A stretch of 64,000 nucleotides of DNA from Brachybacterium halotolerans. Lineage in GTDB: Bacteria > Actinomycetota > Actinomycetes > Actinomycetales > Dermabacteraceae. This document shows positions 26,056 through 34,859 of the stretch, one piece after another. The stretch is taken from contig NZ_JAEDAJ010000002.1 of assembly GCF_016623465.1 (NCBI RefSeq), positions 452,155 through 516,154 of the forward strand. Reading direction: 5' to 3'. The notes beneath the pieces were generated by a model, which was given only the letters and a program-made list of their open reading frames with translations, was not told the origin of the DNA and ran no database searches. Each line of letters starts with the position of its first letter. Position 1 is the first letter of the stretch. A program made the position numbers and the translations under genes.

Positions 26056-26769
26056 GTGCCCCGCACCTACCGCGTCCTGACCCTCACCGCGGGCCTGTCG
26101 ACCCCGAGCTCGACCCGCATGCTCGCCGACCAGCTCACGGCCGCCGCGCGCACCGCCCTCGAGGCCACGGGGGCCGGGGTCGAGGCCTCCACGATCGAAC
26201 TGCGCGAGCATGCCCATGACCTCACCGATGCCCTGCTCTCGCACTTCCCCGGCGAGCGCCTGCGCCCCGTGGTCGACGCGATCCGGGAGGCCGACGCGGT
26301 GATCGCGGTGACCCCGATCTTCAACGTCGGCCCGTCGGGCCTGTTCAAGCTGCTCATCGATGCGCTCGACAAGGACCTGTGGCGCGGCAAGCCCGTGCTG
26401 CTCGGCGCGACCGCCGGGACGGCCCGCCACTCCCTGGCGCTCGACTTCGCGATCCGGCCGATGTTCTCGTACCTCCGTGCGGAGCTGGTGCCGACGGCCG
26501 TGTTCGCGGCGTCGGCCGACTTCGGCGGCGCCTCGGCCGCCGAGGCCTCGCAGGATCCGCTGGTCGAGAGGGCGCACCGAGCGGGCGGGGAGCTCGCGGC
26601 GATGCTGAGCGCGGGTGTCGGGCGGGCGGACGGGTCCGGGGAGACCGACGACGGTTCTGAGGGCGCCGACAGGGACGACGACGCCGACGACGCCTCCGTC
26701 GGCACCTCCCCTGCGCTCGACGCGGAGTTCTCGGACTTCGTCCCGATGGGACGCCTCCTCGGGCACTGA
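26056..26769 (+). CDS. NAD(P)H-dependent FMN reductase, CE1759 family
   Basis: A 237-residue flavodoxin-fold reductase that should supply reduced FMN to the upstream monooxygenase. Residues 1-~170 show the flavin-binding pattern (VLTLTAGLSTPSSTRMLADQL, VTPIFNVGPSGLFKLLIDAL, PVLLGATAGTARHSL). The segment LDFAIRPMFSYLRAELVPTAVFAAS is typical of the CE1759 branch. The C-terminus has an acidic low-complexity insert (~200-225) before FSDFVPMGRLLGH. The GTG at 26056 has GAAGGAG 5 bases upstream. The 94-base gap after the monooxygenase gene is compatible with one operon. Confidence 0.88.
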   Translation: MPRTYRVLTLTAGLSTPSSTRMLADQLTAAARTALEATGAGVEASTIELREHAHDLTDALLSHFPGERLRPVVDAIREADAVIAVTPIFNVGPSGLFKLLIDALDKDLWRGKPVLLGATAGTARHSLALDFAIRPMFSYLRAELVPTAVFAASADFGGASAAEASQDPLVERAHRAGGELAAMLSAGVGRADGSGETDDGSEGADRDDDADDASVGTSPALDAEFSDFVPMGRLLGH

Positions 26770-26884
26770 CCGCGCCGGGTTCCGGGCATTCCGCCCGCGC
26801 CGCGGAGCTCGGCGCCGCGCATCCTCCGCGGCGCCTCCTCACGCCCGGTAGCGTGGGCGGCGACCGCCGCAGCCAGGAGGACCC

Positions 26885-27748
26885 ATGCACGCAGCCCGCC
26901 TCACCGATTCCCTCTGCTACCACGGCGAGGGCCCGATCTGGTCGGCGAGCTGGGGCGAGGGCGGGGCGCTGCGCTTCGTCGACATGCTCGCCGGGTCCTT
27001 CCTCGAGCTCGACCCCGCGAGCGGTGGCATCACCCGCACCGAGGTGCCGAGCCCCGTGGTCGCCTGCGTGCGCCCGCGTCGCGGCGGCGGCGCCGTGCTC
27101 GCCCTCGAGAAGGGATTCGGCCTCCAGGAACCCGACGGCACGATCACCGCCCTGCCCGCGCTGTGGGACGAGCCCGTGCGGATGAACGAGGGGGCCGTCG
27201 CGCCCGACGGCACCTTCTGGTGCGGCTCCATGGCCTACGACCGCACCGAGGGAGCGGCCTCGATGTGGCGGCTCGGCACCGACGGCACGGCGATCCGGGC
27301 ATGGGGCGACGTCACGATCTCCAACGGGCTGGCGATGTCCCCCGACCACGCGCACGGGTACTACGTGGACACCCCCACCGGCCGCGTCGACGTCCTGGAC
27401 TGGGACGAGACCGCGGGGTTCGTGGGCCGACGCACCTTCCGCGACCTGGGCGACGAGGACGGCCACCCCGACGGCCTCACGGTCGACGCCGAGGGCCGCG
27501 TGTGGGTCGCGATGAACGGCGCCGGCAGGGCCCTGTGCCTCGAGTCCGACGGCACCGTGGCCGAGCGCGTCGAGGTGGACGCCCGCCAGGTCACCGCCTG
27601 CACCTTCGGCGGCGAGGGCCTCACGACCCTGTACCTCACCACCAGCAGGGAGAACCTGCCCGAGGGCGAGGACCCCGCCGCGGGCTCCCTGTTCGCGGTC
27701 GCGCCGGGCGTCAGCGGCATCGCCGAGGAGCTGGTGTTCGGTGGGTGA
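26885..27748 (+). CDS. SMP-30/gluconolactonase family protein
   Basis: A 287-residue six-bladed beta-propeller of the SMP-30/gluconolactonase/LRE-like family, metal-dependent lactone hydrolases acting on sugar lactones. Family landmarks are YHGEGPIW (metal-ligand Glu), RMNEGAVAPDGTFWCGSMAYD (Asn/Asp site), ISNGLAMSPDHAHGYYVDT and DGHPDGLTVDAEGRVWVAM. The ATG at 26885 has CAGGAGGA upstream. A TAGCGT -10-like box lies ~40 bases before. The 3' end is directly followed by the unknown gene at 27756. It may open an aldonolactone from sugar oxidation; the substrate is inferred only at family level. Confidence 0.88.
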   Translation: MHAARLTDSLCYHGEGPIWSASWGEGGALRFVDMLAGSFLELDPASGGITRTEVPSPVVACVRPRRGGGAVLALEKGFGLQEPDGTITALPALWDEPVRMNEGAVAPDGTFWCGSMAYDRTEGAASMWRLGTDGTAIRAWGDVTISNGLAMSPDHAHGYYVDTPTGRVDVLDWDETAGFVGRRTFRDLGDEDGHPDGLTVDAEGRVWVAMNGAGRALCLESDGTVAERVEVDARQVTACTFGGEGLTTLYLTTSRENLPEGEDPAAGSLFAVAPGVSGIAEELVFGG

Positions 27749-27755
27749 GGGCGTG

Positions 27756-28985
27756 ATGCCACCGTCGGCCGATCACGAGCGCGGGACTACGGCCCCGTCA
27801 GTGCCATCCATGTCCGACGCCGAGGTCGCCACCGCGCTCACCCGCGGCCCGCGAGGACTGCGGACGCTGCTCGAGTTCGCGCTGCGCAGCGAGCGTGCGG
27901 TGCAGCCCCATCCCCGCAAGATCGGTCGGCTCGACAAACGTGTGTACGACGCGGCCATGCGGCGCGAGGACAGCGTCCCCCACGCGTACGTCCGCAGACT
28001 CCCGTTCCTCCGCTCCACGCTGGCACCCCTGCCGCCCGAGCCATCCCTCGAGGAGATCGCCGCCCTCATCGAGGCCCTCCCCCTGCTCGATCCCCTCGAG
28101 GACGTGCTCCGCTCGTGCGTCGCCGATGCGGTGACGACCGCGCGCTACTGGCAGGGAATGGCCGGTGAGGACGTGCTCGCCTCGACGCCCCCGGTGAGCC
28201 GGTCCCTCGAGAGGGTCGGGGAGCACCTCTCGCGCTCCCCACTCGTACACTCCTGGTTCTCGGGCATCGCCACGGATCATCAGCAGCGAATCACGTGGGA
28301 CGAGGAGGAGCCCACCACGATGCATGACGGTCTCGGCTACGAGGCCAACGCACTGCGTGACCTGCTGGAGCAGCGCCAGGAGTGGCGTGCCGACGCCCGT
28401 ACCGGCGGCACCAGCACCTGGTGGACCACCCCGCACTTCCGCATCGAGGGCACCGCGGGGGTGTTCGCCGATGGGGTCCCGATCCACCTGTGGCTCGTCG
28501 AGGACGACTTCGGATACGACCGCGCCCATGCGCAGCCCCTCGAAGGCACGCGCGGGCGACGGTTCGTGGAGATCCGTTCGGAGCAGGACTGGACCGACCT
28601 CTGCCGCGAGCATCCCGTCGTCCCCATGCAGGATCCGGGCGGGAACTGGCACGCGTGCACGGGCGCCGACGGCCCGTGGGTGATGCCGGACTGGGCATCG
28701 GTCGCGCGCACGGCGGACGGGGTCCATCTGAGCCTCGGTGCCTATCTCGATCTCGCAGGACGACCGCTCGAGGTGAGGGGCATCGAGGCGCCTCCCACGC
28801 TTCGGAGCGGGCGCGATGCTCCCCGCACTGCGCTGTCCATCGTCGCCGGCTGGCACCCGGACACGACATACTGGCTGCACGAGGCGCCGCGCCCCGCGGG
28901 TCAGCCCGAGGCCTGGCATCGAATCGATGTCGACGGCGCGCCCGGTGAGCTCTCGTGGACGCGAGATCGAGGTGCACGAGGGTGA
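27756..28985 (+). CDS. Hypothetical protein, ~409 residues
   Basis: I do not recognise a family. The protein is soluble, with no signal peptide or transmembrane segment. Residues ~20-160 are helical and Arg/Leu-rich (starting near SDAEVATALTRGPRGLRTLLEFALRSE split here). Residues ~200-400 are richer in Trp, Gly and beta-type segments (WWTTPHFRIEGTAG, GNWHACTGADGPWVMPDW). The ATG at 27756 follows GAGGG by 4 bases; a GTG at 27741 that overlaps the lactonase stop is an alternative. It overlaps the sirtuin GTG by 4 bases, so the two are translationally coupled. Confidence 0.65.
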   Translation: MPPSADHERGTTAPSVPSMSDAEVATALTRGPRGLRTLLEFALRSERAVQPHPRKIGRLDKRVYDAAMRREDSVPHAYVRRLPFLRSTLAPLPPEPSLEEIAALIEALPLLDPLEDVLRSCVADAVTTARYWQGMAGEDVLASTPPVSRSLERVGEHLSRSPLVHSWFSGIATDHQQRITWDEEEPTTMHDGLGYEANALRDLLEQRQEWRADARTGGTSTWWTTPHFRIEGTAGVFADGVPIHLWLVEDDFGYDRAHAQPLEGTRGRRFVEIRSEQDWTDLCREHPVVPMQDPGGNWHACTGADGPWVMPDWASVARTADGVHLSLGAYLDLAGRPLEVRGIEAPPTLRSGRDAPRTALSIVAGWHPDTTYWLHEAPRPAGQPEAWHRIDVDGAPGELSWTRDRGARG

Positions 28986-30067
28986 CCGGCCGCCTCGATC
29001 CGACACGCACAGGAGCTCCCGACCCGGGTTCTGCAGGGCGTGCAGGCCCCGCCGCGGACGTCGGGCGCTGGTTCTCGACGGGCGCGCAGACCGCGAGCGT
29101 CGGTGCGCCCGACAGCCCGAACGCTCCCTCGCCGAACGCACCTCGCACCCACGCCCGCGACCATCCCTGGGGCCCCGCGGATCCCTCGCTCTACGGCCGG
29201 CTGAGCACTCCCGAGGAGGTGCTCGGAGCGCTCGACGTGCTGCGGGGCGGCCCGGTCACCGTGCTGACTGGGGCGGGACTGTCCACGGAGTCGGGGCTTC
29301 CCGACTATCGCGGTCCGCGCGCGGTGCCGCGCACGCCGATGACCTACCAGGAGTTCGTCCGCTCCGATCTGTCGCGGCGCCGGTACTGGGCGCGCTCGAC
29401 GGTCGGCTGGACCCAGTTCGGCGCCGCCCGGCCGAACCGCGGGCACCGCCTGCTCGCCGCGCTCGCCGCGCCCCTCGAGATCAGAGGCGTGATCACCCAG
29501 AACGTGGACCGGCTGCACGAGGAGGCAGGCTCGAACCCCGTCGTCGACCTGCACGGGCGCCTCGACGTGGTGCGCTGCCTGGACTGCGACGCGACCGTCT
29601 CCCGCGACTCCCTGCACTCGCGCCTGCTGGGGATGAACCCCGACATCGCCGCGCGCCTCGAGGACCTCGCCCGGGACGCCGCCCAGGCGCCCGACGGCGA
29701 CGCCGAGGTCGACCGCACGAGCCGGTTCCGCTACCCGCCGTGCGCTCTGTGCGGCGGGATGCTGAAGCCCGACGTGGTGTTCTTCGGGGAGAGCGCGCGG
29801 CGCGAGATGGTGGCCGACGCCTTCGCGCTGCTCGAGCGCTCGCGCGCCCTGCTCGTGCTCGGCTCGAGCCTCACCGTCATGTCGGGTCTGCGATTCGCCC
29901 GCCAGGCCCTCGCCGACGGCAAGCCCGTGGTGATCGTCAACGACGGCCCGACCCGGGCCGACGACCGCGCGACCGTGCGCGTCCACGGCCGCGTCGGCGA
30001 TGTGCTGGGCGCCTGGGCGCTGGAGCTCGGCGTACGGGATCACCCCGGGCGTCATCGGAGCCGATGA
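28982..30067 (+). CDS. Sir2 family NAD-dependent protein deacylase
   Basis: A 361-residue sirtuin that removes acyl groups from lysines using NAD+. All core motifs are present: VLTGAGLSTESGLPDYRGP, ITQNVDRLHEEAG, DLHGRLD (catalytic His), the zinc cysteines CLDCD and CALCGG, KPDVVFFGE, and LVLGSSLTVMSGLRF. The spacing between the zinc pairs is long, with an extra helical insertion (LLGMNPDIAARLEDLARDA), as in some bacterial class II-like sirtuins. The first ~75 residues are an Arg/Pro-rich extension; the GTG at 28982 overlaps the preceding stop, but a later start is possible. The VOC gene follows after 4 bases. Confidence 0.88.
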   Translation: MTGRLDPTRTGAPDPGSAGRAGPAADVGRWFSTGAQTASVGAPDSPNAPSPNAPRTHARDHPWGPADPSLYGRLSTPEEVLGALDVLRGGPVTVLTGAGLSTESGLPDYRGPRAVPRTPMTYQEFVRSDLSRRRYWARSTVGWTQFGAARPNRGHRLLAALAAPLEIRGVITQNVDRLHEEAGSNPVVDLHGRLDVVRCLDCDATVSRDSLHSRLLGMNPDIAARLEDLARDAAQAPDGDAEVDRTSRFRYPPCALCGGMLKPDVVFFGESARREMVADAFALLERSRALLVLGSSLTVMSGLRFARQALADGKPVVIVNDGPTRADDRATVRVHGRVGDVLGAWALELGVRDHPGRHRSR

Positions 30068-30071
30068 GACC

Positions 30072-30506
30072 ATGACGCCCATGCACGATCTCTCGTCCGC
30101 GCCGCTTCGCATCGCCCGTCCGACCGGCGATCTGGGCGCCGCAGAGCGCTTCTGGGTCGACGGCGTCGGGCTCGAGGTCCAGTGGCGCACGGACGCTTCG
30201 GCCGAGGGTGGGCATCGTCTGACCATGGTCGGTCCCGCCGGGGGAAGCTGGCATCTCGAGCTCGTGGACGATCCGCAGTGCGCGGCCGAGGCGCATCCCA
30301 CCGACGAGGATCTGCTCGTCGTCTATCTCGGCGAGCCGGCGTCGGACGCGTGGATCTCCCGCATCGAGAGCGCCGGCGGAGTCCGCGTCGCCGCCCGCAA
30401 CCCCTATTGGGACACGTTAGGCGTGACCCTGCGCGACCCCGACGGATACCTGTTCGTTCTCTGCTGCCGGGACTGGGACCCGGCGGAAAGGACCGGCGCA
30501 CGATGA
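30072..30506 (+). CDS. VOC (glyoxalase/bleomycin resistance) superfamily protein
   Basis: A 144-residue protein with two beta-alpha-beta-beta-beta modules typical of the vicinal oxygen chelate fold. Visible features are LGAAERFWVDGVGLEVQWR in the first half, and VRVAARNPYWDTLGVTLRDPDGYLFVLC in the second, where Asp/Glu/His ligands usually sit. Members include lactoylglutathione lyases, dioxygenases and isomerases; no specific reaction can be assigned. An ATG at 30081 is an alternative start. Its stop overlaps the next start (ATGA, 30503-30506), placing it in the same operon as the sugar isomerase. Confidence 0.85.
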   Translation: MTPMHDLSSAPLRIARPTGDLGAAERFWVDGVGLEVQWRTDASAEGGHRLTMVGPAGGSWHLELVDDPQCAAEAHPTDEDLLVVYLGEPASDAWISRIESAGGVRVAARNPYWDTLGVTLRDPDGYLFVLCCRDWDPAERTGAR

Positions 30507-31285
30507 TCCGTCCCGGCCTCTGCTCCATCACCTTCCGCGACCTGACGGCCGAGCAGCTGATCGACCTCGCCCGACGCGCCGGCCTCGCCTGCATCGAATG
30601 GGGCGGCGACGTGCACGCCCCTCCCGGGGACACGGAGACCGCCGAGCGCGTCCGCCTCCTCACCGAACAGGCGGGACTGTCCGTCGCGTCCTATGGCTCC
30701 TACCTGCGGTTCACCGGCGACAACGCCTCACATCGCGCTGACGCGGACGCGGTGCTCGCCTCCGCCCGCGCCCTGCATGCCCCGCGGATCCGGGTGTGGG
30801 CGGGCGGCACGGGCTCCCGTCGGACCCCGACGCCGCTGCGGGCACAGGCCGCCCGGCGCATCCGCGAATTCGCGACGCGCGCGGGCGAGCACGGGATCGA
30901 CCTCGGCCTCGAGTTCCACCGCGGGACGCTCACCGACGAGATCGGGTCGACCATGCGCCTGCTCGACGAGGTCGCCGCGGACAACGTGCGCACCTACTGG
31001 CAGCCGCACCAGGACATGCCGGACGACGACGCCCTGCAGACGCTGCGCACCGCGCTGCCGCGCACGTCCACCATCCACGTGTTCTCGTGGTGGCCCGGCG
31101 CCTCGCGCCTGCCGCTCGCGGAGCGTGCCGACCTGTGGTGCGCAGCGTTCTCGATCCTCGAGGCCGAGGGCTCGGACCGCGACGCCCTGCTCGAGTTCGT
31201 CCCGAACGATGACCCCGCGGTGCTCGACCGCGAGGCGGCGACGCTCCGCGAGCTGATCGAGGACGGACGGGCGAGCACCCCATGA
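30503..31285 (+). CDS. Sugar phosphate isomerase/epimerase family protein
   Basis: A 260-residue TIM-barrel protein of the xylose isomerase-like (AP endonuclease 2) superfamily. Recognisable segments are LCSITFRDLTAEQLIDLARRAGL, CIEWGGDVHAPPGD, RIRVWAGGTGS, GLEFHRGTLTDE (metal-ligand Glu), YWQPHQDM and IHVFSW (metal His). Such proteins isomerise or epimerise sugars, inositols or hydroxypyruvate-like compounds. It overlaps its neighbours at both ends by 4 bases, so it belongs to the VOC - isomerase - 2-hydroxyacid dehydrogenase unit. The substrate is unknown. Confidence 0.86.
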   Translation: MIRPGLCSITFRDLTAEQLIDLARRAGLACIEWGGDVHAPPGDTETAERVRLLTEQAGLSVASYGSYLRFTGDNASHRADADAVLASARALHAPRIRVWAGGTGSRRTPTPLRAQAARRIREFATRAGEHGIDLGLEFHRGTLTDEIGSTMRLLDEVAADNVRTYWQPHQDMPDDDALQTLRTALPRTSTIHVFSWWPGASRLPLAERADLWCAAFSILEAEGSDRDALLEFVPNDDPAVLDREAATLRELIEDGRASTP

Positions 31286-32280
31286 AAGTCCTGCTCGCGA
31301 TGCCCGATGGGCTGCAGCACCGCATGTTCGACCGCGACCAGCTGGCGCGCCTCGCCGCGCTCGCGGACGTCGACGTCGACGTCGAGCGCACCGCACCCGA
31401 CCTCTCCGCCCTCGACGATGCCGAACTCGCTGCCGTCGACGTGCTCCTCACCGGTTGGGGCTCGCCGCTCGTCGACGCGGCGGCTCTCGGGCGCATGCCG
31501 CGGCTGCGCGCGATCGTGCACACCGCCGGCACCATCCGCTTCGTCGTCTCCGAGGCCGTGTGGGAGCACGGCGACATCGTCGTCACCTCCGCGACCGAGG
31601 CGAACGCGGTGCCCGTCGCCGAGTTCGCGCTCGCGCAGATCCTTCTGGCCGGCAAGCGCACGCTGGCGCAGGCGGCCCGGCATCGGGAGGTGCGCGATCG
31701 GCGCCGGGAGCCTCCGGTGAGCGAGCGCGTGGGGAACTTCCGTTCCGTCGTGGGCCTCGTCGGCGCCTCGCGCATCGGCCGCCTCGTCGCCGAGCATCTG
31801 CGTCGCTTCGACCTCGAGGTGCTCATCAGCGACCCCATCGTGAGCACCGAGGGGATCGCGGCGCTGGGCGGACGCAAGGTCGAGCTCGAGGAGCTGTTCG
31901 CGCGCAGCGACGTGGTGAGCCTCCACGCCCCGGACGTCCCCTCCACCCAGGGCATGGTCACGGCGCGGCTTCTCGCCTCGATGCCCGAGGGGGCGACGTT
32001 CCTGAACACGGCGCGGCCCGCCCTCGTGGATCGCGACGCGCTGCGCGCCGAGCTGCTCAGCGGACGGATCAGCGCCGTGCTCGACGTCGACGACGACCTC
32101 CCGCCCGACGACCCGCTGTGGGATGTGCCGACGGTGCTGATCACCCCGCACATCGCCGGTTCGCAGGGCAACGAGCTGGGCCGCATGGGCGAGTCCGCGC
32201 TCGAGGAGGTGCGCCGCCTCGCTGCGCGCGAGCCGCCGCGATTCCCCGTGGACCCGCGGCGGCTCTCTGTCAGCGCCTGA
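31282..32280 (+). CDS. D-isomer specific 2-hydroxyacid dehydrogenase family protein
   Basis: A 332-residue NAD(P)-dependent dehydrogenase expected to interconvert a 2-keto acid and a D-2-hydroxy acid. The Rossmann motif VVGLVGASRIGRLVAEHL, near residues 155-172, has GxSxxG in place of the usual GxGxxG. The catalytic region shows FLNTARPALVDRDAL (the usual arginine-glycine is Arg-Pro here), and TPHIAGSQGNE carries the active-site histidine. An N-terminal catalytic domain precedes it. It is the last gene of the coupled operon and is convergent with the GH3 gene 23 bases away. Confidence 0.87.
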   Translation: MKVLLAMPDGLQHRMFDRDQLARLAALADVDVDVERTAPDLSALDDAELAAVDVLLTGWGSPLVDAAALGRMPRLRAIVHTAGTIRFVVSEAVWEHGDIVVTSATEANAVPVAEFALAQILLAGKRTLAQAARHREVRDRRREPPVSERVGNFRSVVGLVGASRIGRLVAEHLRRFDLEVLISDPIVSTEGIAALGGRKVELEELFARSDVVSLHAPDVPSTQGMVTARLLASMPEGATFLNTARPALVDRDALRAELLSGRISAVLDVDDDLPPDDPLWDVPTVLITPHIAGSQGNELGRMGESALEEVRRLAAREPPRFPVDPRRLSVSA

Positions 32281-32303
32281 GAGTGCTCATTCGCTGGCCG
32301 TGC

Positions 32304-34655
32304 TCAGCCCCTGTTCACGCGGTCGAGCATCTCCTGGAGCTGCTCGCGGCCGAACCCGCCGAGGCCGGTGAAGCGGCCGACGGGGATCTGCTCGGCCATC
32401 TTCAGCATCTCGGGGTCCGCGAACAGCCCGCTGTCGCCGAGCAGCGAGCCGAGCGCCTCCTCACCGCCGGGAAGCGCACGAATCTCGAGCGGCGTCGAGG
32501 TCATCGTCATCACCGGGCGGGGCTCGTCGCCCGCGATCTCGACGTCGGCCGACGCGCCCAGATCCCTGCTCGAGGCGCCCACCTCGACGCGGTAGGTGCC
32601 GCTCTCGACGACCCAGCTGCCGGCCGCGGGGCTCCAGTACTGCAGGTCCTCCGCGGGAACCGAGATCCCCACGCGCCGGGACTCACCGGGCGCGAGCTCG
32701 ACCTCGGCGAAGCCCTTGAGCTCGCGCGGGGCGCGGGTCACGCGGGAGCCCGGCACGGAGACGTAGGCCTGGACGATCTCGCGGCCCGCGCGGTCGCCGG
32801 TGTTCTCGACCGTCACCTCGAGGTCGATGCCGCCCCGGGCCGAGGCGGTCACCGCCAGATCGCTCTGCGCGAAGGTCGTGAAGCTGAGGCCGTGGCCGAA
32901 GGGATAGGCGACCTCCGCGTCCACGGCGTCGAAGCCGCGGTATCCCACGAACAGGCCCTCGCCGTAGCGCACGTGCGAGTCCTCGCCCGGGAAATGCAGG
33001 TACGAGGGGGTGTCCTGGAGGCGCAGAGGGATCGTCTCGGCGAGGCGGCCCGAGGGGTTCGCACGGCCGAAGAGGATGTCGGCCGTGGCCTCGCCGCCGC
33101 CCTGGCCCAGCAGCCAGCCCTCGAGCAGGGCGTTGACGCCGCGCAGCGCCTCGGGCAGGCGCACCACGGAGCCGTTCGAGAGGACCACGACCACTCGCTC
33201 GGCGACCTCGCGGACCCCCTCGAGGAGCTGCAGCTGGTCTGCGGGCAGCTCGATGTCGGTGCGGTCGAAGCCCTCGGACTCGACGTCCTCCCCGAGCCCA
33301 AGGAAGAGCACGGCGGTGCGGGCGCCGCGCGCGAGCTCGACGGCCTCGGCGCGCAGGGCTTCGGGGCTCGGGGCAGCGTCCGTCTCCCCGTCGGCCGCGC
33401 CCGGGACGAAGCCGCGGGCGAAGGGCACGTCCTCGCCGGCGATCGCCCGGATCGCACCGAGCGCGTCGGTGAGCCGGGTCGGGTTCACATGCGAGGAGCC
33501 GGCTCCCTGGTAGCGCGGGGTCTGCGCGAAGTCGCCGATGACCACGAGTCCCTCGGCGTCGGACGCGGTGCCCGCGCCGGTTCCCTCACCTGCGCCGTCC
33601 CCGGGCTCGGCGAGGGGCAGCGTGCCGTCGTTCTCGAGGAGGACGAGCGCGCGGCGGGCCGCCTCGACGGCGATGCGATGGTGCGCCTCGGCGTCGTAGG
33701 CCGCGTCGGGGTCGGCCGCTGCGAGCCCGCGGCGCAGCAGGGCGACGGCCTTCCCCGCGGCGCGGTCCAGGGCCTCCTGGTCCACGTCCCCGCGCGCGAC
33801 GGCCTCGCGCAGGTCCTGCTCGCCGAAGGGGTCGGCGGGCATCTGCAGGTCGAGGCCCGCCTGCACGGAGGCGGGTCGGTCCTCGACAGCTCCCCAGTCG
33901 GAGACCACGAGTCCCTCGAAGCCCCACTGCTCGCGCAGGATCTCGGTGAGCAGGCGGCGGTTCCGGGCGACCGGGGTGCCGTCCACGCTGTTGTAGGAGC
34001 ACATGACGGTCCACGGCTGGGCCCGCGTGACCACCGTGCGGAAGGCGCGCAGGTAGATCTCGTGCATGGTGCGCTCGTCCACGTCGACGTCCACGCGCAT
34101 GCGGTCGGTCTCCTGGTTGTTCAGCGCGAAGTGCTTGACCGAGGTGCCGACTCCGCGCTGCTGCATGCCGTCCACGAAGGCGGTCGCGAGCTCGCCCGCC
34201 AGGTGCGGGTCCTCGGAGAAGTACTCGAAGTTGCGTCCGCACAGCGGCGAGCGCTTGATGTTCATGCCCGGGCCCAGCACCACGGAGACGCCGCCGGCGA
34301 GGGCCTCCTCGGCGATCGCGCCGGCGACGGCGGCCGCGCTCGAGCGGCTCCAGGTCGAGGCGAGGCCGACGGCGGGCGGGAAGCAGGTGGCCTCGACGGA
34401 GTCGTTGAGGCCCAGGTTGTCGGCCGCGCCGGACTGCTGGCGCAGTCCGTGCGGTCCGTCGCTCACCTGGATCTGCCCGAGCCCCAGGGACGGGGCGGCG
34501 TGGAGGTGCCAGAAGTCGGCGCCGCCGGTCAGGGCGATCTTCTCCTCCTGGCTGAGCGCGGAGACGTCGGCCGAGGGGTCGGCAGACCCGGCGGAGGGGT
34601 TCCTCCGGGGGCCGGAGGGTGTGCTCTGGGGGTCGGAGGGGGTTCTCTGGGTCAT
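32304..34655 (-). CDS. Glycoside hydrolase family 3 beta-glucosidase
   Basis: A 783-residue GH3 enzyme, probably cytoplasmic as no signal peptide is seen. It hydrolyses terminal beta-linked glucose or xylose from oligosaccharides. Features in order: substrate-binding DGPHGLR, GPGMNIKRSPLCGRNFEYFSEDP, KHFALNNQETDR, and the nucleophile aspartate in VVSDWGA (about residue 252). The second GH3 domain has VIGDFAQTPRYQG and FLGLGEDVESEGFDR, and a C-terminal FnIII-like domain follows (SRRVGISVPAEDLQYW). A ~60-residue tail extends beyond that. The ATG at 34655 has AGGAAGGA upstream. It is divergent from an APC permease. Confidence 0.9.
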   Translation of the reverse strand: MTQRTPSDPQSTPSGPRRNPSAGSADPSADVSALSQEEKIALTGGADFWHLHAAPSLGLGQIQVSDGPHGLRQQSGAADNLGLNDSVEATCFPPAVGLASTWSRSSAAAVAGAIAEEALAGGVSVVLGPGMNIKRSPLCGRNFEYFSEDPHLAGELATAFVDGMQQRGVGTSVKHFALNNQETDRMRVDVDVDERTMHEIYLRAFRTVVTRAQPWTVMCSYNSVDGTPVARNRRLLTEILREQWGFEGLVVSDWGAVEDRPASVQAGLDLQMPADPFGEQDLREAVARGDVDQEALDRAAGKAVALLRRGLAAADPDAAYDAEAHHRIAVEAARRALVLLENDGTLPLAEPGDGAGEGTGAGTASDAEGLVVIGDFAQTPRYQGAGSSHVNPTRLTDALGAIRAIAGEDVPFARGFVPGAADGETDAAPSPEALRAEAVELARGARTAVLFLGLGEDVESEGFDRTDIELPADQLQLLEGVREVAERVVVVLSNGSVVRLPEALRGVNALLEGWLLGQGGGEATADILFGRANPSGRLAETIPLRLQDTPSYLHFPGEDSHVRYGEGLFVGYRGFDAVDAEVAYPFGHGLSFTTFAQSDLAVTASARGGIDLEVTVENTGDRAGREIVQAYVSVPGSRVTRAPRELKGFAEVELAPGESRRVGISVPAEDLQYWSPAAGSWVVESGTYRVEVGASSRDLGASADVEIAGDEPRPVMTMTSTPLEIRALPGGEEALGSLLGDSGLFADPEMLKMAEQIPVGRFTGLGGFGREQLQEMLDRVNRG

Positions 34656-34859
34656 GGCGGTCCTTCCTGCGGCGGGACGACGCGGGCCGACGGCGCGCTG
34701 CGCGGCTCCTGCGGATCGTGGTGATCGCACAGTACGTCCTGCGGGCTCGTCGGACCCTGAGCACTCGTAGCATGGCCGGACTCGTCGTCCCCGACCCGTG
34801 CCCCGCGCCCGACCCGGACCTCGACCCCGATCCCGTCCTCGACTCCCCCGGAGGCCACC

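Noticed and set aside
21333-26066. A 1577-codon minus-strand frame
   Set aside because: Only 21333-23429 encodes the S9 peptidase; the remainder is antisense to the membrane protein and flavin monooxygenase genes.
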